DNA of 64,000 nucleotides from Iris pallida (lineage: Eukaryota > Streptophyta > Magnoliopsida > Asparagales > Iridaceae). The DNA is taken from positions 124,001 to 188,000 of the forward strand of contig JANAVB010015632.1 of assembly GCA_029216955.1 (NCBI GenBank). Reading direction: 5' to 3'. A program made the translations under genes and the position numbers. Under the pieces are notes generated by a model. That model saw only the letters and a program-made list of their open reading frames with translations. It made no database searches and had not been told where the DNA came from. This document shows, piece by piece, positions 34,359-47,727 of the stretch (position 1 is its first letter; each line of letters starts with the position of its first letter).

Positions 34359-36581
34359 GTAATGTGAGGATACACAAGTGTACATGTGTGTGTGAGATAC
34401 GTGGAGATAAAGGAAATAAAAGGAAAAAGGAAAGAAGGGAAGGAAATAAAATCAACTCAAATATGAATCCTGAGACAACTCTCAGTTATCTACATTACAT
34501 AACTCATGCATTCATTCAATCAATCCAGCTCAAGTCAAAATAAAATTGCAAACACAAATGGATACCCATCTGGAAATTCAAGAACCTGAGAACACTTATG
34601 AAACAGGGACTTTAAAGAATTAAGAATCTGAGATTAACATGAAATATAACTGGGAATAATATCCCAATCTGAGAATTATCTCAGTAAATAACTCAATATC
34701 TAATCTCAAGTTTATAAAACCTATCACAGTTATCATAACATAGAGCCAAGCTCAATTATTATTAAAACCTAAATTCGAAAATCCTATGTATCAGTCGAAC
34801 CCAAATTCGAAATCAAATCAACCTAAATCGAATATCCCAATGATCCCATATATGTAAACATGATCTCCAACATAACCACATGTTAAACATTATTAAATTA
34901 TCATTCAAATCTCAGGAAATGAACAGGATTTGAATGAACCTATGTTCAGTTGAAACCTATGTATCAGTCATTAACAATATAAAGTATCGATACTTTGAAA
35001 ATCTAATTTATAACCCAAACATGCATGTCACTATGAACCCAGCTATGTAACTTATATCTCAGACATGTATACATGTTAATCATCATCAAATTAACCATAA
35101 ATTAGTAGCTAAATCCATTTAAAACTCCGAAAACTAAGTTTCAGTGAAAACATGGAATGTAAACATTCAACCTCAAATTGATTTTGAAAACACAAATAAA
35201 CCAACCATTAAATGTGTACAGATGATTAGGCATGTTACATGTGTCATGGGGGTGTGATTCGTGTCTAATAACAGTGGACACAAAGTGTCAAATAGCACAA
35301 AATACACACAGTAAACTCGTTCACAGACAGCCTCATACGATGGGGACACGGACTCGTGTATACGACTCATGACACATGACACCTCGTGCTCGTGTCTAGG
35401 TGTTCGCCAGGGGTAGGGCTACGTGTTCGTGTCCCTGTACTGTATCAAATCCGTGTCGTGTTGCGTGTGTTGGTGCGTATCAGAGAGGCCATTTCACGTG
35501 TGCGCACATAATAAAGAATCAGTACGGGTTAGATCTCGTATCTAACACGACACGATATGGTTCCAAACTCGAGGGGTGGCCTGTCAGTGATGGCCCCCAC
35601 CTCTATGCCAAGTGGCACGAGTCCATGTGGCATGTCGTGTCCGAAAACATGGTCGGGTAGCAGGGCAGTGAACCGTGGCCTCGTGCACATATTCGTGTCC
35701 ATATTTTGACACAAAAAGGGACACGAAGTGTGCTCAGTCAAATACAAAATCAAAAGCCACATATAGGTCTACAAATTCATTCAAATGGATTTCAAAATTA
35801 AGAACAAAAACCCCTTTGTGGCATTTCATCAAACACGTTCACAAAAATACTGATACGTGTTCGATATGGACACCAAACCAATTCCAATTCCTGCCAAACT
35901 ATACCTACAACTAGGGGACACCTAGATGGATGCAACTATGGAAAGAATTCATAGATTTGAAGGGATTTGAAGAGATTACCTATTGAGGGTGAATTTCCAA
36001 AGAAAGCTCAAAAGTAAAGATCTTTCCTTCAATTTGAATGATCCAAAACTCTTCAAAGCTAAGATTGCTAGCCACCAATAGTCTACAAACTTAAATCAGT
36101 ACCCAATGCAAAAGACTAGGATTAAAAAGGAGAAGAAATGAAGAAAATATGAAAGATTTATACCTAGGGTTTTGCCAGAATGAGAGGGAATGGAAAAAGA
36201 GGCAAGTGCTCAACATGAGATATTAAATAGGGCTATGGGACCTTACTTGGCCGGCCACGTCATGGGTGGGCTAGGGTTTCCTAATCCATGGGCTTGGGCT
36301 TCTTTCTACATGTTAAAATGAAACATTAAATCAGTAGGTCTAACTAGCCTCTAACCAAAACTTGCTAATTAGCTTCTAACTTGAAACTAACTAGAATAGG
36401 ATTACTAATACTAACTAATCATGCTAACTAAGTCACTAAGTCATGGTGAGACACTAGGCTAGGTTGCACCAAGGCTCAACTACGAAAAGGCCAAAATCAA
36501 TACCAATAATTCAATATATTAAAAATAATCAAAAAATTTACAATCACCAAAATACCCTTAACTAGAAAAATGGATGTGACA
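34359..36581 (-). repeat. 5' LTR of element AB, right part
   Basis: It continues the LTR interrupted at 24685 and aligns with 15776-17939 of the other LTR, ending GGATGTGACA followed by the TSD TCACC. An extra stretch of about 50 bp around 35338-35388 (CGATGGGGACACGG...) has no match in the other copy, so the two LTRs differ by indels as well as substitutions. Confidence 0.92.
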
Positions 36582-36586
36582 TCACC

Positions 36587-39378
36587 TCCTTGTATTTAAG
36601 GAGGGTCGTCCCCTTGTTTTTCTACCACAACCACTTACTATCCTTCTAGCCAAGTAAAATCACCATAGCCATGTCATCATCATCAACCACAACATTCTCC
36701 ATCCATCCACAATTATGTACCGTGTTCATGTCCACCATTCTCGTGTCAGTCGTGCCGGCCTCAAGTCATTTCAATATTTTTGTCCAACTACAACCTACAA
36801 TACATCTCTGTGTCGGAGAAACCCTGACATGAACAAAATCTTTAAAAATGTCAAAAACCCTAATCCTACTATTGTCGCCCACTTACCTCGCCGCCACTCC
36901 ACGCAGACCCATCTCCTGGCAACCAAACTACCAGTCGCATCTCTCCGTATTCATCACCAACACTACCACCACGCCCATCAATGTCGACCCCTACAATCGT
37001 CGACAGTGCCGCCACCATCCACGACTACTAGTCCCTCACCACCGCCATCTCCTCCTCCTTGGACGGTCGACCCTTCTCGAACCCTGTGCCGGTTAGCCGC
37101 CACAAGTTCACCGCGGATGCCCTATCGCCGCTGCTTCCTCTCATCTTTCCCAAATCTTAACCATAGCTCGCGTGGCCACCACCACCAAACCCTTACCCCC
37201 ACGTGCCTCTAGTGAGCTCGAGTACCGCCATCGTAACACCCTGCCATACCTAAACCCACGCTCATACTCTCCTCGACGTCTATCTAGTCGTCTGGATCTG
37301 ACACCGACCGTTTGCCCGTAAGCGTCGCCACCGTCGGAACCCCAGAAGCCGAGCCCTCACCGTCGGATCTCCTCGGAGCAGCGTCGAGTAGCCTTCCTCT
37401 CAGTGAGCTCTGCCCTTCTCTTTCCCTCCACTCCCTCTTTTCTTTTTTCTTAATTTTTCTCCCTCTCCCGATTTATCTTCCTCGCTCTTTGATCTCGTTT
37501 CTCCGCTCTTCCCTCTTCTCTGTGATAATGGGGAACAAAAAGTTTGGTTTTATTTGTTATTTCATTATTATTATTTATTAATAATTACTGATTACACAAA
37601 AATAGATTAGGAATTATCATTACGTATTTTATTATTTCCATTTATTATTCAGAGTTCAAATTATATGTATTGTTTATATCGATGTTATTGTTAAAAGTAT
37701 TTCTATTTTAATATTATCAATAATTATTTTGAGAAGTATATATTGTTATTTTCCATAAATTATATTATAAAAATATATAATATTGGGCTTGGGCTTATAT
37801 AAATTTCAAACTAGGTTAGAAGTCTCACATATATAATTAATTATTTTTATTTATAAGCTATTATGATCTAAAAAAATATTTTAATTTGACAAAAATTGAG
37901 TTTTAGCCCTAAATAATTTTCTAGATTTTCATATATTTATCCAAAAAAATATTTTGGGTAATAAAATTTTTTTTAAATAATATAAATATTTTCTAAATAT
38001 TTATTAATGAATTCCTTCAATTATTAATGATGAACATGACTAATCCAACATCCCTATTTTCTTTTTGCTACTTTGGACTACTACAGATTGACCTCGACTA
38101 TTTTGATTATCTGGACCTTGTCAGATCGTCACACCATACCAGGTACGTTGTCATATTACTGTTTATTTACTTTTAGCTCATCATATTTGCATTCATTTAT
38201 TATTTACTTATTTATTTTATGCCATATAAATTTTTTCTTCAAAATTGTACTTAGATGTAAATTACTGTTTAGTCATATTTTTCGTTATTTATTTATTTCT
38301 ATGCACATTGACCTAGAGTTAAGAGATTGTCCTTTGTTTGTGCTGTATTCATTGGCCTTGACACCTGTGTGTCATGAAGTAGTGAGTCGCATATAGATTC
38401 AGACTTGCGTACCGACCACGCATCGGTACATATAGGCCGTACAATAGGATTAACTACCAATAATTTTGCATTATTAGTTTGACTTAGCAGTTAATAGTAG
38501 TTATATGTGTTATGGATACAACATAGATAGGCATAGGATAGGGAGGACAGTTCCTTAGCATATGGGCTACCATGCACATTACCTTATTAATCGTACACTC
38601 CGTCGAAGATGCGGGTTGACGATCCTATGTTTACTGATGACCTCTAACGTTCGAGGAACATTTATGCTTTGAGGCCCCTGGTGCCCAAGAGGGGACTACG
38701 CTAAACCCATTTATACCCCGAGAGCCCATGCGTTGAAGGTTGTTCTTAAATTGCATATTCACACAGAATGGTTAGGTGACCTTTATCCATTCTGGTGCAT
38801 GTACTTTTTTGTATGATTTATGTACTTATGCCTGATCATGGCATGTAACAGTATTTTGTCGCGAACTAGTGTGCAACCCCTTGTCATTTTTTGGTTGTAG
38901 GGGTGGTTCACTACTTCGATGATAGAATACTGAACCATGTTGTGATCTGAATTATTAATGAGCAGTTTATATTCAGTTATATGACATATTTTTCTGTATC
39001 TTGTTACGTCTCTCTAAGGACCTGGTAATCTCTCCAGGTATAGACGATCTGGACTTTCTGCAGGAGTACCAACCATGATTGTGATATTCTCTATCTTTAT
39101 CGAAGACGTCTTGCCTTTTGGATCATCCTCTGTTGTGATTGATAAATTCTTTATTTGTTATTTTTTTCTCATTTATTGGTAGTGGATTTGTCTCCACCTA
39201 ACAACTTGTTCAATGACTTTCATATTTGATTTAATAATATCTTTATTCCTTTAATTCTGTGGATGAGATTTAGTGAGTCATAACTATCTATATACTGCAT
39301 GTACAGATTACGTATATTTATTATACGTCTGTCATGTGCGTTACCTAGTCCAATATAGTTTGGGACTGTGATATTACA
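36587..39378 (+). repeat. 5' LTR of element C, right part
   Basis: It resumes LTR C after AB and aligns with 41240-41792, 56263-57884 and 62812-63738. It starts with TATTTAAGGAGGG, a possible TATA-like box, followed by a CT-rich, proline-codon-rich leader (36840-37500) with short open frames that have no domain. It ends GGGACTGTGATATTACA. It lacks a segment of about 290 bp present in the 3' LTR at 57297-57588. Confidence 0.87.
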
Positions 39379-39386
39379 TATTTTTG

Positions 39387-39402
39387 TGGTGGCCCATGCA
39401 GG
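39387..39402 (+). other. Primer binding site of element C, tRNA-Ile type
   Basis: TGGTGGCCCATGCAGG lies eight bases after the 5' LTR and would pair over 16 bases with the 3' end of plant tRNA-Ile(AAU), including CCA. The match to the next bases (TC) is also consistent. Confidence 0.8.
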
Positions 39403-40349
39403 TCGAGAAAATATTGTCTCGGTTACGTCAATGTACCGAGCAGGCCTCCATTGAGGATTAGAGTTTAGTATCTCATCCACATGCTTGAACACCTCCCTTG
39501 ACTTTGTTTTGAACTCTCACTTGACTGCTTGATTTGAATCCAGTTTGATCATATTCTAATGTAATCCTTAATTGTTTGTGCCATTGAGAATATTTGTAGT
39601 GGACATATTTTCTTGTATCACATTTGGAAGACGAAGGCACATATACCAAAAGCCAAAGATCTAGGTATGACCTTATTTATTATTGCATAGCTATGATCTA
39701 TCATTACACCTAGAAAATTTTATAGTTTAGTTACATAGTTGCATAAAATGGTTAGAAAGGATATTAGCAGTTAGGGGATTAGATTGGACTTTTCTGTATA
39801 GTAGATAATACTATCCATTGAACTTATAGGGCCATAAGCATGCCTTAAGAAGATAGGCATAAACATTAGCATTTCATAAGTAGCACCCTTAGCCCTTTTA
39901 GGAGCCTTATGACCATAGACTAGTTTGATTTATTTGGAAATAGAAATTTAGATCTTAGTCGTGACTAGACTTAGAATTCGTTACCACCATCTATAGCCTT
40001 TCTATACCATAAGTAGAAGTAAATAACCTAGTTCCTTGGGTCGTGTGTTATCCTAGCATCACTTGCCATACTTGGAGCGAAAGGATGACATACATAAGTA
40101 TTATATATATATATATAGCAAAAATCGAGGTATGGATGACATACATAAGTATTATATATAACCGAACCACCTATTTGTTCGACAATCGAGGTACGATCTT
40201 CGTACTTGATTTTTCTACCGTAGTTTTCATCTCGTTTCCTATTTACCATGTGCTTTATTTCAACGGTCAATGTATGATTTCGCGACCTTACTTTTCCTAA
40301 CTCGTCATTCATAGATCGTGCTTTAGTTTTAATTTTGAGGACAAAATTA

Positions 40350-40366
40350 TTGTAAGTTGGGTAGGA
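40350..40366 (+). other. Polypurine tract region of element C
   Basis: GTAAGTTGGGTAGGA precedes the 3' LTR. It is less pure than the PPTs of elements E and J, in keeping with the age of the element. The LTR start itself is TATAAACACC, with TG changed to TA. Confidence 0.55.
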
Positions 40367-40593
40367 TATAAACACCCTAAATATCTACCAAATATTTTTT
40401 TTATATAGAATAACTGTACTATATACTGGGTATATATACAGTATATGTTGATATGGTTTTATTTTTATCTATACACTAATATGTAGCTTTATTTGAATAA
40501 ATATATATAATAATACTTTCTCAAGAATTTTTGTGTCCCATATTTTTTGAAATTTTAAAGTCATATATATATATATATATTTTTTTTTTAAAG

Positions 40594-40636
<43 letters not shown>

Positions 40637-40646
40637 GAAATTATGC

Positions 40647-40740
<94 letters not shown>

Positions 40741-41792
40741 GAAATTATGCATAATATATATAATACTTATTTTTGACTTTTTGGTAAGAAAATATTCCTA
40801 GTTTTCGAAAGGTTTTGAATTTTTTTGCAGATTTCTTATAGAAAATCTATTTTAACAAAATTATATAAAGTAAAATATATATGGTAAAAATATATGTTTG
40901 TGTATGTGTTTCCTTTCAAAATAATTTTTAGAATTTATTTACGCTTAGAAAAATATATATAAAGATTTTCATCAATTTATTTTAAATGAGATTCAAATTA
41001 TAGGAAATATACTTTAAAACCATTTTGATAGATATCGAATATTATTTAAATTATTTTAATAAAATTAATTATTATTTTAAGTTACTATTGTATTGGATTA
41101 AGATTAGATCGAATAAAATTTAGATTTAAATTGATAATTAAGATTAGATTTATTTAAATTTTATTTGATTAAATTAATGGTGTAAATTATCTATTGGGGT
41201 TTGTAGAATTCTTAATCTTTATCCGACTAAGAATCTCCTCCTCCTACTTAAGGAGGGGTGTCCCCTTATTTTTATACGATAATCACTTCCTCTCCATCTA
41301 GCCAACCAAAATCACCATAGCTATGTCGTCAACATCAACCACAATAATCCCCATCTATCCACAATTGTGCACCATGTCCATGTCCACTATTCTCGTGTCT
41401 GCTGTGCCGGCCTCAGGACCTACCTCGGGTGTCTTTTCAATAATTTTTGTCCAATTACCACCCACAATATATCTCCGTGTCCATGTTGGACACCCCTGAC
41501 ACGAACAAAATTTTTAAACGTGAAAACCCTAACTATACTTTGGCCTCCACTTCCACCTCGTCACCACTCTACGCAGACCAATCTTCCGACGACCAAACCA
41601 CCAACCGCACCTCCCTGTGTTCATCACAAACACCACGACCACGCTTGTCAACGCCGACCCCACAATCATCGACTGTGCTGCCACCATCCACGACCACCAG
41701 TTCCCTCACCACCGCCATCTTCTCCTCCTCGTCGGTCGACCCTTGCTCTAACCCTGCGTCGGTTAGCCGCCGTAAGATCACCGCGGACGCCC
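40367..41792 (+). repeat. 3' LTR of element C, first part
   Basis: It aligns with 13348-14145 and 36587-37115 of the 5' LTR. It ends with CGCCC (41788-41792), the target duplication of solo LTR D. The next part lies at 56263. Confidence 0.88.
40563..40735. repeat. (AT)n tracts with a duplicated spacer unit
   Basis: AT runs at about 40563-40580, 40595-40632 and 40650-40735 are separated by a T-run and by the word TTAGAAGAAATTATGCATAA, which occurs again right after the last run. This suggests local duplication of spacer plus tract. Confidence 0.92.
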
Positions 41793-43080
<1,288 letters not shown>

Positions 43081-43083
<3 letters not shown>

Positions 43084-43519
43084 CCTTCTCTTTTGATCAA
43101 GCAGTGTCCATTGCCTTTAAGAATGAATACTTTTCGTCTGAAGTAATGTTCTCATTCGTGCATGGCCATAATAAGAAGGAGGGTCGTCGAGAAATGTGGG
43201 ATAGGCTGCTCAATCTTCGGGCTTTGTACACATATCCTTGGGCAGTAGGAGGAGATTTTAATGCTATCTCAGGGACTGATGAGAAGGTTGGAGGTCGGTT
43301 AGCTTGCCAAATTTCTATTTAGGAGTTTTAAATTTTCAACTAGCTGCTGGGCTATCTGATCTTACTATAATAGGGAGTAAATTTACTTGGTTTAAAGCCA
43401 ATAATGGGGAGAAGAGGGGTTCGAGACTAGATAGAATGATGGTCTCTCAGGACTTGCTTGCCCTTGCCCCGTTGTCGAAGGAAGAGCATTTAAAATGAGC
43501 TGAATCTGATCATGCACCA
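43081..43519 (+). pseudogene. LINE endonuclease (C-terminal half)
   Basis: Motifs are [20 protein letters not shown] and [10 protein letters not shown] (catalytic Asp and Asn), then after a frame change near 43310 LSDLTIIGSKFTWF and RLDRMMVSQDLL, and past a TGA at 43496-43498, SDHAPLL. These are the conserved EEP/APE endonuclease blocks in the right order. The enzyme nicks target DNA for target-primed reverse transcription. The N-terminal Glu-bearing part is missing because of 5' truncation. Confidence 0.9.
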
Positions 43520-43651
43520 TTACTAATCAAACTGGCGACCAAACAGGAAGGTGGTAGGCGTGCATTTCGATTTCTCGACTTTTGGACTAAACAGGAGGGT
43601 TTTTTGTAATTGATGTAGGAGGCATGGAACTCAACTAATCATGTTAATATC
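43520..43651 (+). other. LINE linker between endonuclease and RT
   Basis: In phase with SDHAPLL the sequence continues KLATKQEGGRRAFRFLDFW and then meets two stops (TAA at about 43607 and TAG at about 43616) before EAWNSTNH. This is the normal linker of plant LINE ORF2 proteins. Confidence 0.7.
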
Positions 43652-44668
43652 TTGGTTCGTGTTTGTATGCGACTGGCTGCTTGTCGCACAGCTCTTTCGC
43701 AGTGGAGTCATAAACAATTCGGAGATATTTTCCAGGAAGTTAAAGTCGCGGAGGATCAAGTCCTTGCTGATGAGATTGCTTATGAGGAAGATAGGACAAG
43801 GGAAAATATAATGAAGTTGAACAGGTCGACAGCAGTGCTGAAGCAACGCCATTCCTATGTTGATTCCTACTGGAAACAGAAGGCCCGTCTTCGATGGGAT
43901 ATTGAAGGTGATCGGAATACAAAGTATTTTCATGAGTGTGTAAATAGTAAGCATCGCAAATTACACATTCACCACATAATAGATGATACAGGAAGTGTCA
44001 AAACTGATCTAAAGGCGATCCAGTTTGTTACTAATACTTATTATGAGGAGCAGTACAAAATTATTAGAGTTGAAGAAGATACTGTGCTACTAGAGGCCAT
44101 TCCTAGTCTTCTGTCTGAAGAGGACAATACAACCCTAACTGCTGAACCGACGAAGGAAGAAGTCTTTCACACTATCAAAAGCATGGATACAAATAGTGCG
44201 GGGGGCCAAGATGGCTTTACAGTTAGTTTTTTTCTGGTGTGCTGGCCGATCATTGAAGCTGACATTGTTGAAGCTATCTCCTTATTCATGGCAGGTTTTG
44301 AACTGCCGAAAGCTATCACGAGCACAGCATTGGTCCTGATCCCGAATAACAAAAATCCCAGGTACATGACTGAGTTTCGTCCAATCATCTTATGTAATGT
44401 TTTTAACAAAATTATCTCTAAGTTGTTGGCTATACGACTTGCTCCTATTCTTCCTAGAATCATCTCTCCCGAACAAAGTAGGTTTGTTAGGGGTAGAGAG
44501 ATTGTCGACAACATATTACTTGCTCAAGAAATGTTGAGTTTGATGAATACCAATAGTAGAGGGGGTAATATTGCAATCAAGTTAGACATGGCCAAGGCGT
44601 ATGATCGGCTAGAGTGGACATTCTTGATGCAAGTCATGAGGAGATTTGGTTTTTCTAAAAGCTGGATT
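43652..44668 (+). pseudogene. LINE reverse transcriptase, N-terminal part
   Basis: An open frame carries the pre-RT region (LRWDIEGDRNTKYFHECVN) and RT blocks SAGGQDGFTVSFF, EFRPIILCNVFNKIISK, SRFVRGREIVDNILLAQE and IAIKLDMAKAYDRLEW (first catalytic Asp). It is cut at 44668 by element E after the bases GGATT. The next RT blocks are found after the right LTR of E at 52195. The sequence up to the insertion is free of stops, so the LINE was not heavily decayed when E arrived. Confidence 0.93.
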
Positions 44669-47600
44669 TGTGAAACCCATAGTTTGTCATTAATTATTAA
44701 ATAGTGTTATAGTATTATTATTATTAGTAAAATTATTATTAATATTATTATTAAATATTTTTGGGTGAAAAAGATTTCGAAAAATAATAATAACATGGCT
44801 TTTTGAGTTCAGACCCAGACCCAAGTCCGAACCCAGACCCAGGCCTGAGCCTAAACCCAATCCTTTTTCCTATTTCTTAATTCTGATTTGTTGACTTGGT
44901 TTATTTAAAAAATATATATATATATTATTTTTGGGCTGGTCCCGAAGGACCAGCAACTTCTCACCCCAACTCCTCTCCTCCACAGACGCAAACACCCCCA
45001 CGTTCTCCTACTGGAGATGGGAAGTTCCCCCACTCTTCCTTTAATTACTTCCCTCTCTCCCCATCTCTACAAAAAAAAAACTCTATTCTTCAACACTCTC
45101 TCACTCTCTTCACACCAGCACCCATCTTTCCCAAACTTCACTACTCCCAAACCCCCTCACCGACCCGCTGCCTCTTCGCCGACCTCCGACGACAGCGCGC
45201 CATCCTCGGCCGCCCGCGTCCGCCCGACCGCGGCTGCCACCTCCCGCCAGCGCGTCCTCCGGTGACTCCTCGACCCTCCGCCGACTTCCCCGCGACCGCC
45301 CGAGCTCCCCCTCGCGCACCCCACCGCGCCAGCCCCCTCTCTGGCCGCGCGACCCCGACCAGCATGCCCCCTTTCGGCGCCGCCCGACCGTCGACCACCA
45401 TTGGCCGACCCCCTTCGCGCCTCCCTCCGGCCGACAGCGCGCCGCCCGACTCCGGCGACCGCGCCAACTTCCTCGGCGACTCCTCGCGCCCCTTCTCGGT
45501 CGATCGCCGATAGCGCCCCTGTCCGCCCGCTCCCCGCGAGCGCGTTTCTCCGGCCAGCACCTCGCCGAGCTTCCCTCGGCAATTCGTCGACGATCCCCTG
45601 CTCTTGCGTGTTCTGGCTCGCTGCCATTTGGCGAGTTTTCCCTGTGGTTCTGTCGTGCCCTGATTTCTGATTTCTCGGTATTCTTCGACGTCGACGTTGG
45701 TTCCAGCGCTGATTTCGGGGATTAATTCGCTGTGCTGGATCTCTATTCTTTCTATTTTTACATCTGAGAGCTCTAGCCGAGCAATTCGAGGTATAACCCC
45801 CTGTCCCGCTATTTTATTATTTTGTCGATGATGAAATGGTCCCCGATTCCCTTTTGGGAATTCGGTTTTAGCGACGTCATAATTTTTGGGACTTTTGGAA
45901 AAGTCCTGTGAGTTAATTTGGATTCCCGAAATATTTCGGGAATGGTTTTTGGTGTGTTTTAGTTTTCCGAAATTTTCTGGGAACGTTCTGTGATTTGTGG
46001 AATTGGAATCGGACTTCCGAAATTATTTCGGGTCGTCCCGATTATGCTGTGGATTGGTTGTGGATATTTTATATATATAAATGCGGGTTTTTCCCTGGTT
46101 TGGGACTTGCAGGAATTATCGGCGCCATTTTCCCAGTTTTTGGGTTGACCAAAAACAGAGGAGATGCTGCCCAATTTTTCCGTAAATCCTGAATTATTTT
46201 CAAAATGAATTTAAAATGATTTTCAGAATTTATTTGATATTTGATTTTGGGGTGACGACCGTATCGGTCAATGGACCCGGCTAAGTGCAAACGATACCGG
46301 CCCCGCCCGGACGTTGAGGCAATTAGACAAAATGAGGATCGGACCATTATCTGAGACTTACTATTTATTTTTACTTTTATTATTTATTTTCTGTTTAAAT
46401 TCTATTTAATTTCTATTTCAGTTTAGGACTAACGGCAGTTTATCTTATTTCAATTTATGTAAATAAATTGTAATGGGCATAAGCCCAGCTGGCTGGTCTG
46501 TGACTGTAATAGCTTAGAATTTTCCTGTCATTTTCTGGTTTTGCGAGTTTTTACTGTTTAACGATTAAAATAATTAAAAAGTATTTTTCGTATAAAATTA
46601 ATTAATATTTTCTCATCTTAAAATTGACAAGTTTGTTAATTATTAAAAACACGTATTTCTCACTAAAATAAGAAAATTAGTTTTAATTTTATATTATTAA
46701 AAATTACCAAGTTTTCCTAAAGTAATCTGGCAGCGACGACGTTTTCCGAATTCAAAGTTAAAATGACCATTTTTCCTCGTATTAAATCAACGCACAAATA
46801 ATCGTGTTTTCTGTGTTTGGTTAATTAAAAGATTTAACGTTGACTAGGGAACAGTTTAGAGATTGCAACTAGCCTAGTTTGTATTGACGATTCTTGGTTT
46901 CTGGGACAGCTTATCGAATGTGGGATCTCGAGGAAGAGTCCGAACTTTCATCCCGACGTATCAACCTTTCTAGTCCAGTCAAACCTGAGGCAAGTACATT
47001 TTGTGTTAGTTTACAATTATTTAGTAATTATTTTATTGCAAGTTTAAACCACGATACAACACGGAACTCTCTTTGAGAGCATTGACTGTAACTATTGGGG
47101 ACTGGGGGAGTTGTGTAATGAGTATGACCACATCCAAACTACTGTAACTACTGTAACTATTAGCTTACTCCTCATACATACGGGGATGAGCTGTACCTTC
47201 CTGTAACAAACCCAAGCCGGCCATATTTCATTACCTATTCACATCACAGAACTGTAACTATTTTAAAACTGTAACTGCTGAAATTGTTGATTTCAAAACT
47301 GTTTAAAAGTGCATGATTCTATTATTATTTCAATTGTCAAATTAGCATGAATTGTACTTTGCTCCCTCCTGACTGGAGACCCAATATTTTAGGTATCACT
47401 GATGAGGCTTTGTTCCGCGATATTTCCCGAGGTCCCAACTAGAAGACGAGGATTTCGAGACGGATGGGCTGTTTGCCTAGAGCTTTCTTTTCTTCTTTAT
47501 GTATATAGAAAATGGTTTAAGTTGTATCTTTCATTTCATTGTAAAAGTTCAATAAAGTTTTAAATTTTCGAATTTTGAGTTGTGACAAATATAGATGTTG

Positions 47601-47704
47601 TTGTGGTTACCTGCTAATGGAACAGCTTACTGCCGCCGTCTCAACAACGGTACAGGCTGGACATGATCCGGTTCGACCCAATTATTTGGGATCGGGTCGT
47701 GACA
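44669..47704 (+). repeat. 5' LTR of element E
   Basis: 3036 bp with a short hairpin, a TATA-like AT run (about 44911-44928) and a very GC-rich block at about 45120-45640, followed by AT-rich DNA. Frames in the GC-rich block are open on both strands because of composition (Ala/Arg/Pro/Ser rich). They lack any domain and are not called as genes. Confidence 0.95.
44935..44954 (+). promoter_or_regulatory. Perfect short hairpin in LTR E
   Basis: GCTGGTCC, loop CGAA, GGACCAGC: an 8-bp perfect stem just downstream of the AT run that could serve as a TATA box. The same hairpin is at 49421-49440 in the other LTR. If transcription starts here it would lie at the 5' end of the RNA. Confidence 0.55.
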
Positions 47705-47713
47705 TGTTTTTAT

Positions 47714-47727
47714 TGGTGGCCCATGCA
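47714..47727 (+). other. Primer binding site of element E, tRNA-Ile type
   Basis: TGGTGGCCCATGCA starts nine bases after the 5' LTR. It matches the tRNA-Ile-type PBS of AB and C for 14 bases and then diverges. Confidence 0.75.

Larger units (their letters stand above)
14146..36581 (-). mobile_element. Element AB: Tekay/Del-like chromovirus on the minus strand (TSD TCACC)
   Basis: The plus-strand ends are TGTCACAACC at 14146 and GATGTGACA at 36581, flanked by TCACC at 14141-14145 and 36582-36586. The LTRs are about 3.8 kb. Between them (17940-23027) the minus strand encodes, in order, gag, protease, RT, RNase H, integrase and chromodomain, all with stops or frame changes. The PBS is next to the right LTR and the PPT next to the left LTR, which confirms minus orientation. 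The right (5') LTR is split by the copia element at 24686-34353. AB sits inside the 5' LTR of element C. Confidence 0.93.
39379..40366 (+). other. Short internal region of element C (988 bp, non-coding)
   Basis: Bounded by the 5' LTR end and the start of the 3' LTR, it includes the PBS at its left and a chromovirus-like 3' block at its right (TTTTGAGGACAAAATTATT then GTTGGGTAGGA). No gag or pol motif is visible in any frame. A segment with GATGACATACATAAGTATTA occurs twice (about 40085 and 40137). The element therefore depends on proteins from other elements. Confidence 0.8.

Noticed and set aside
36715..37212. 165-codon plus-strand frame rich in His, Pro and Thr, with a similar frame at 41367-41861
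   Set aside because: The frames lie in the CT-rich leader of both LTRs of element C, differ by frame changes and contain no domain.
39220..39492. 90-codon minus-strand frame across the end of LTR C1
   Set aside because: It spans the LTR/internal junction including the PBS, has no domain and is not kept at the matching end of the 3' LTR.
45017..45670. Several Ala/Arg/Pro-rich open frames on both strands, repeated at 49503-50180
   Set aside because: They lie in the GC-rich part of the two LTRs of element E, are open in many phases at once and show no domain; composition explains them.
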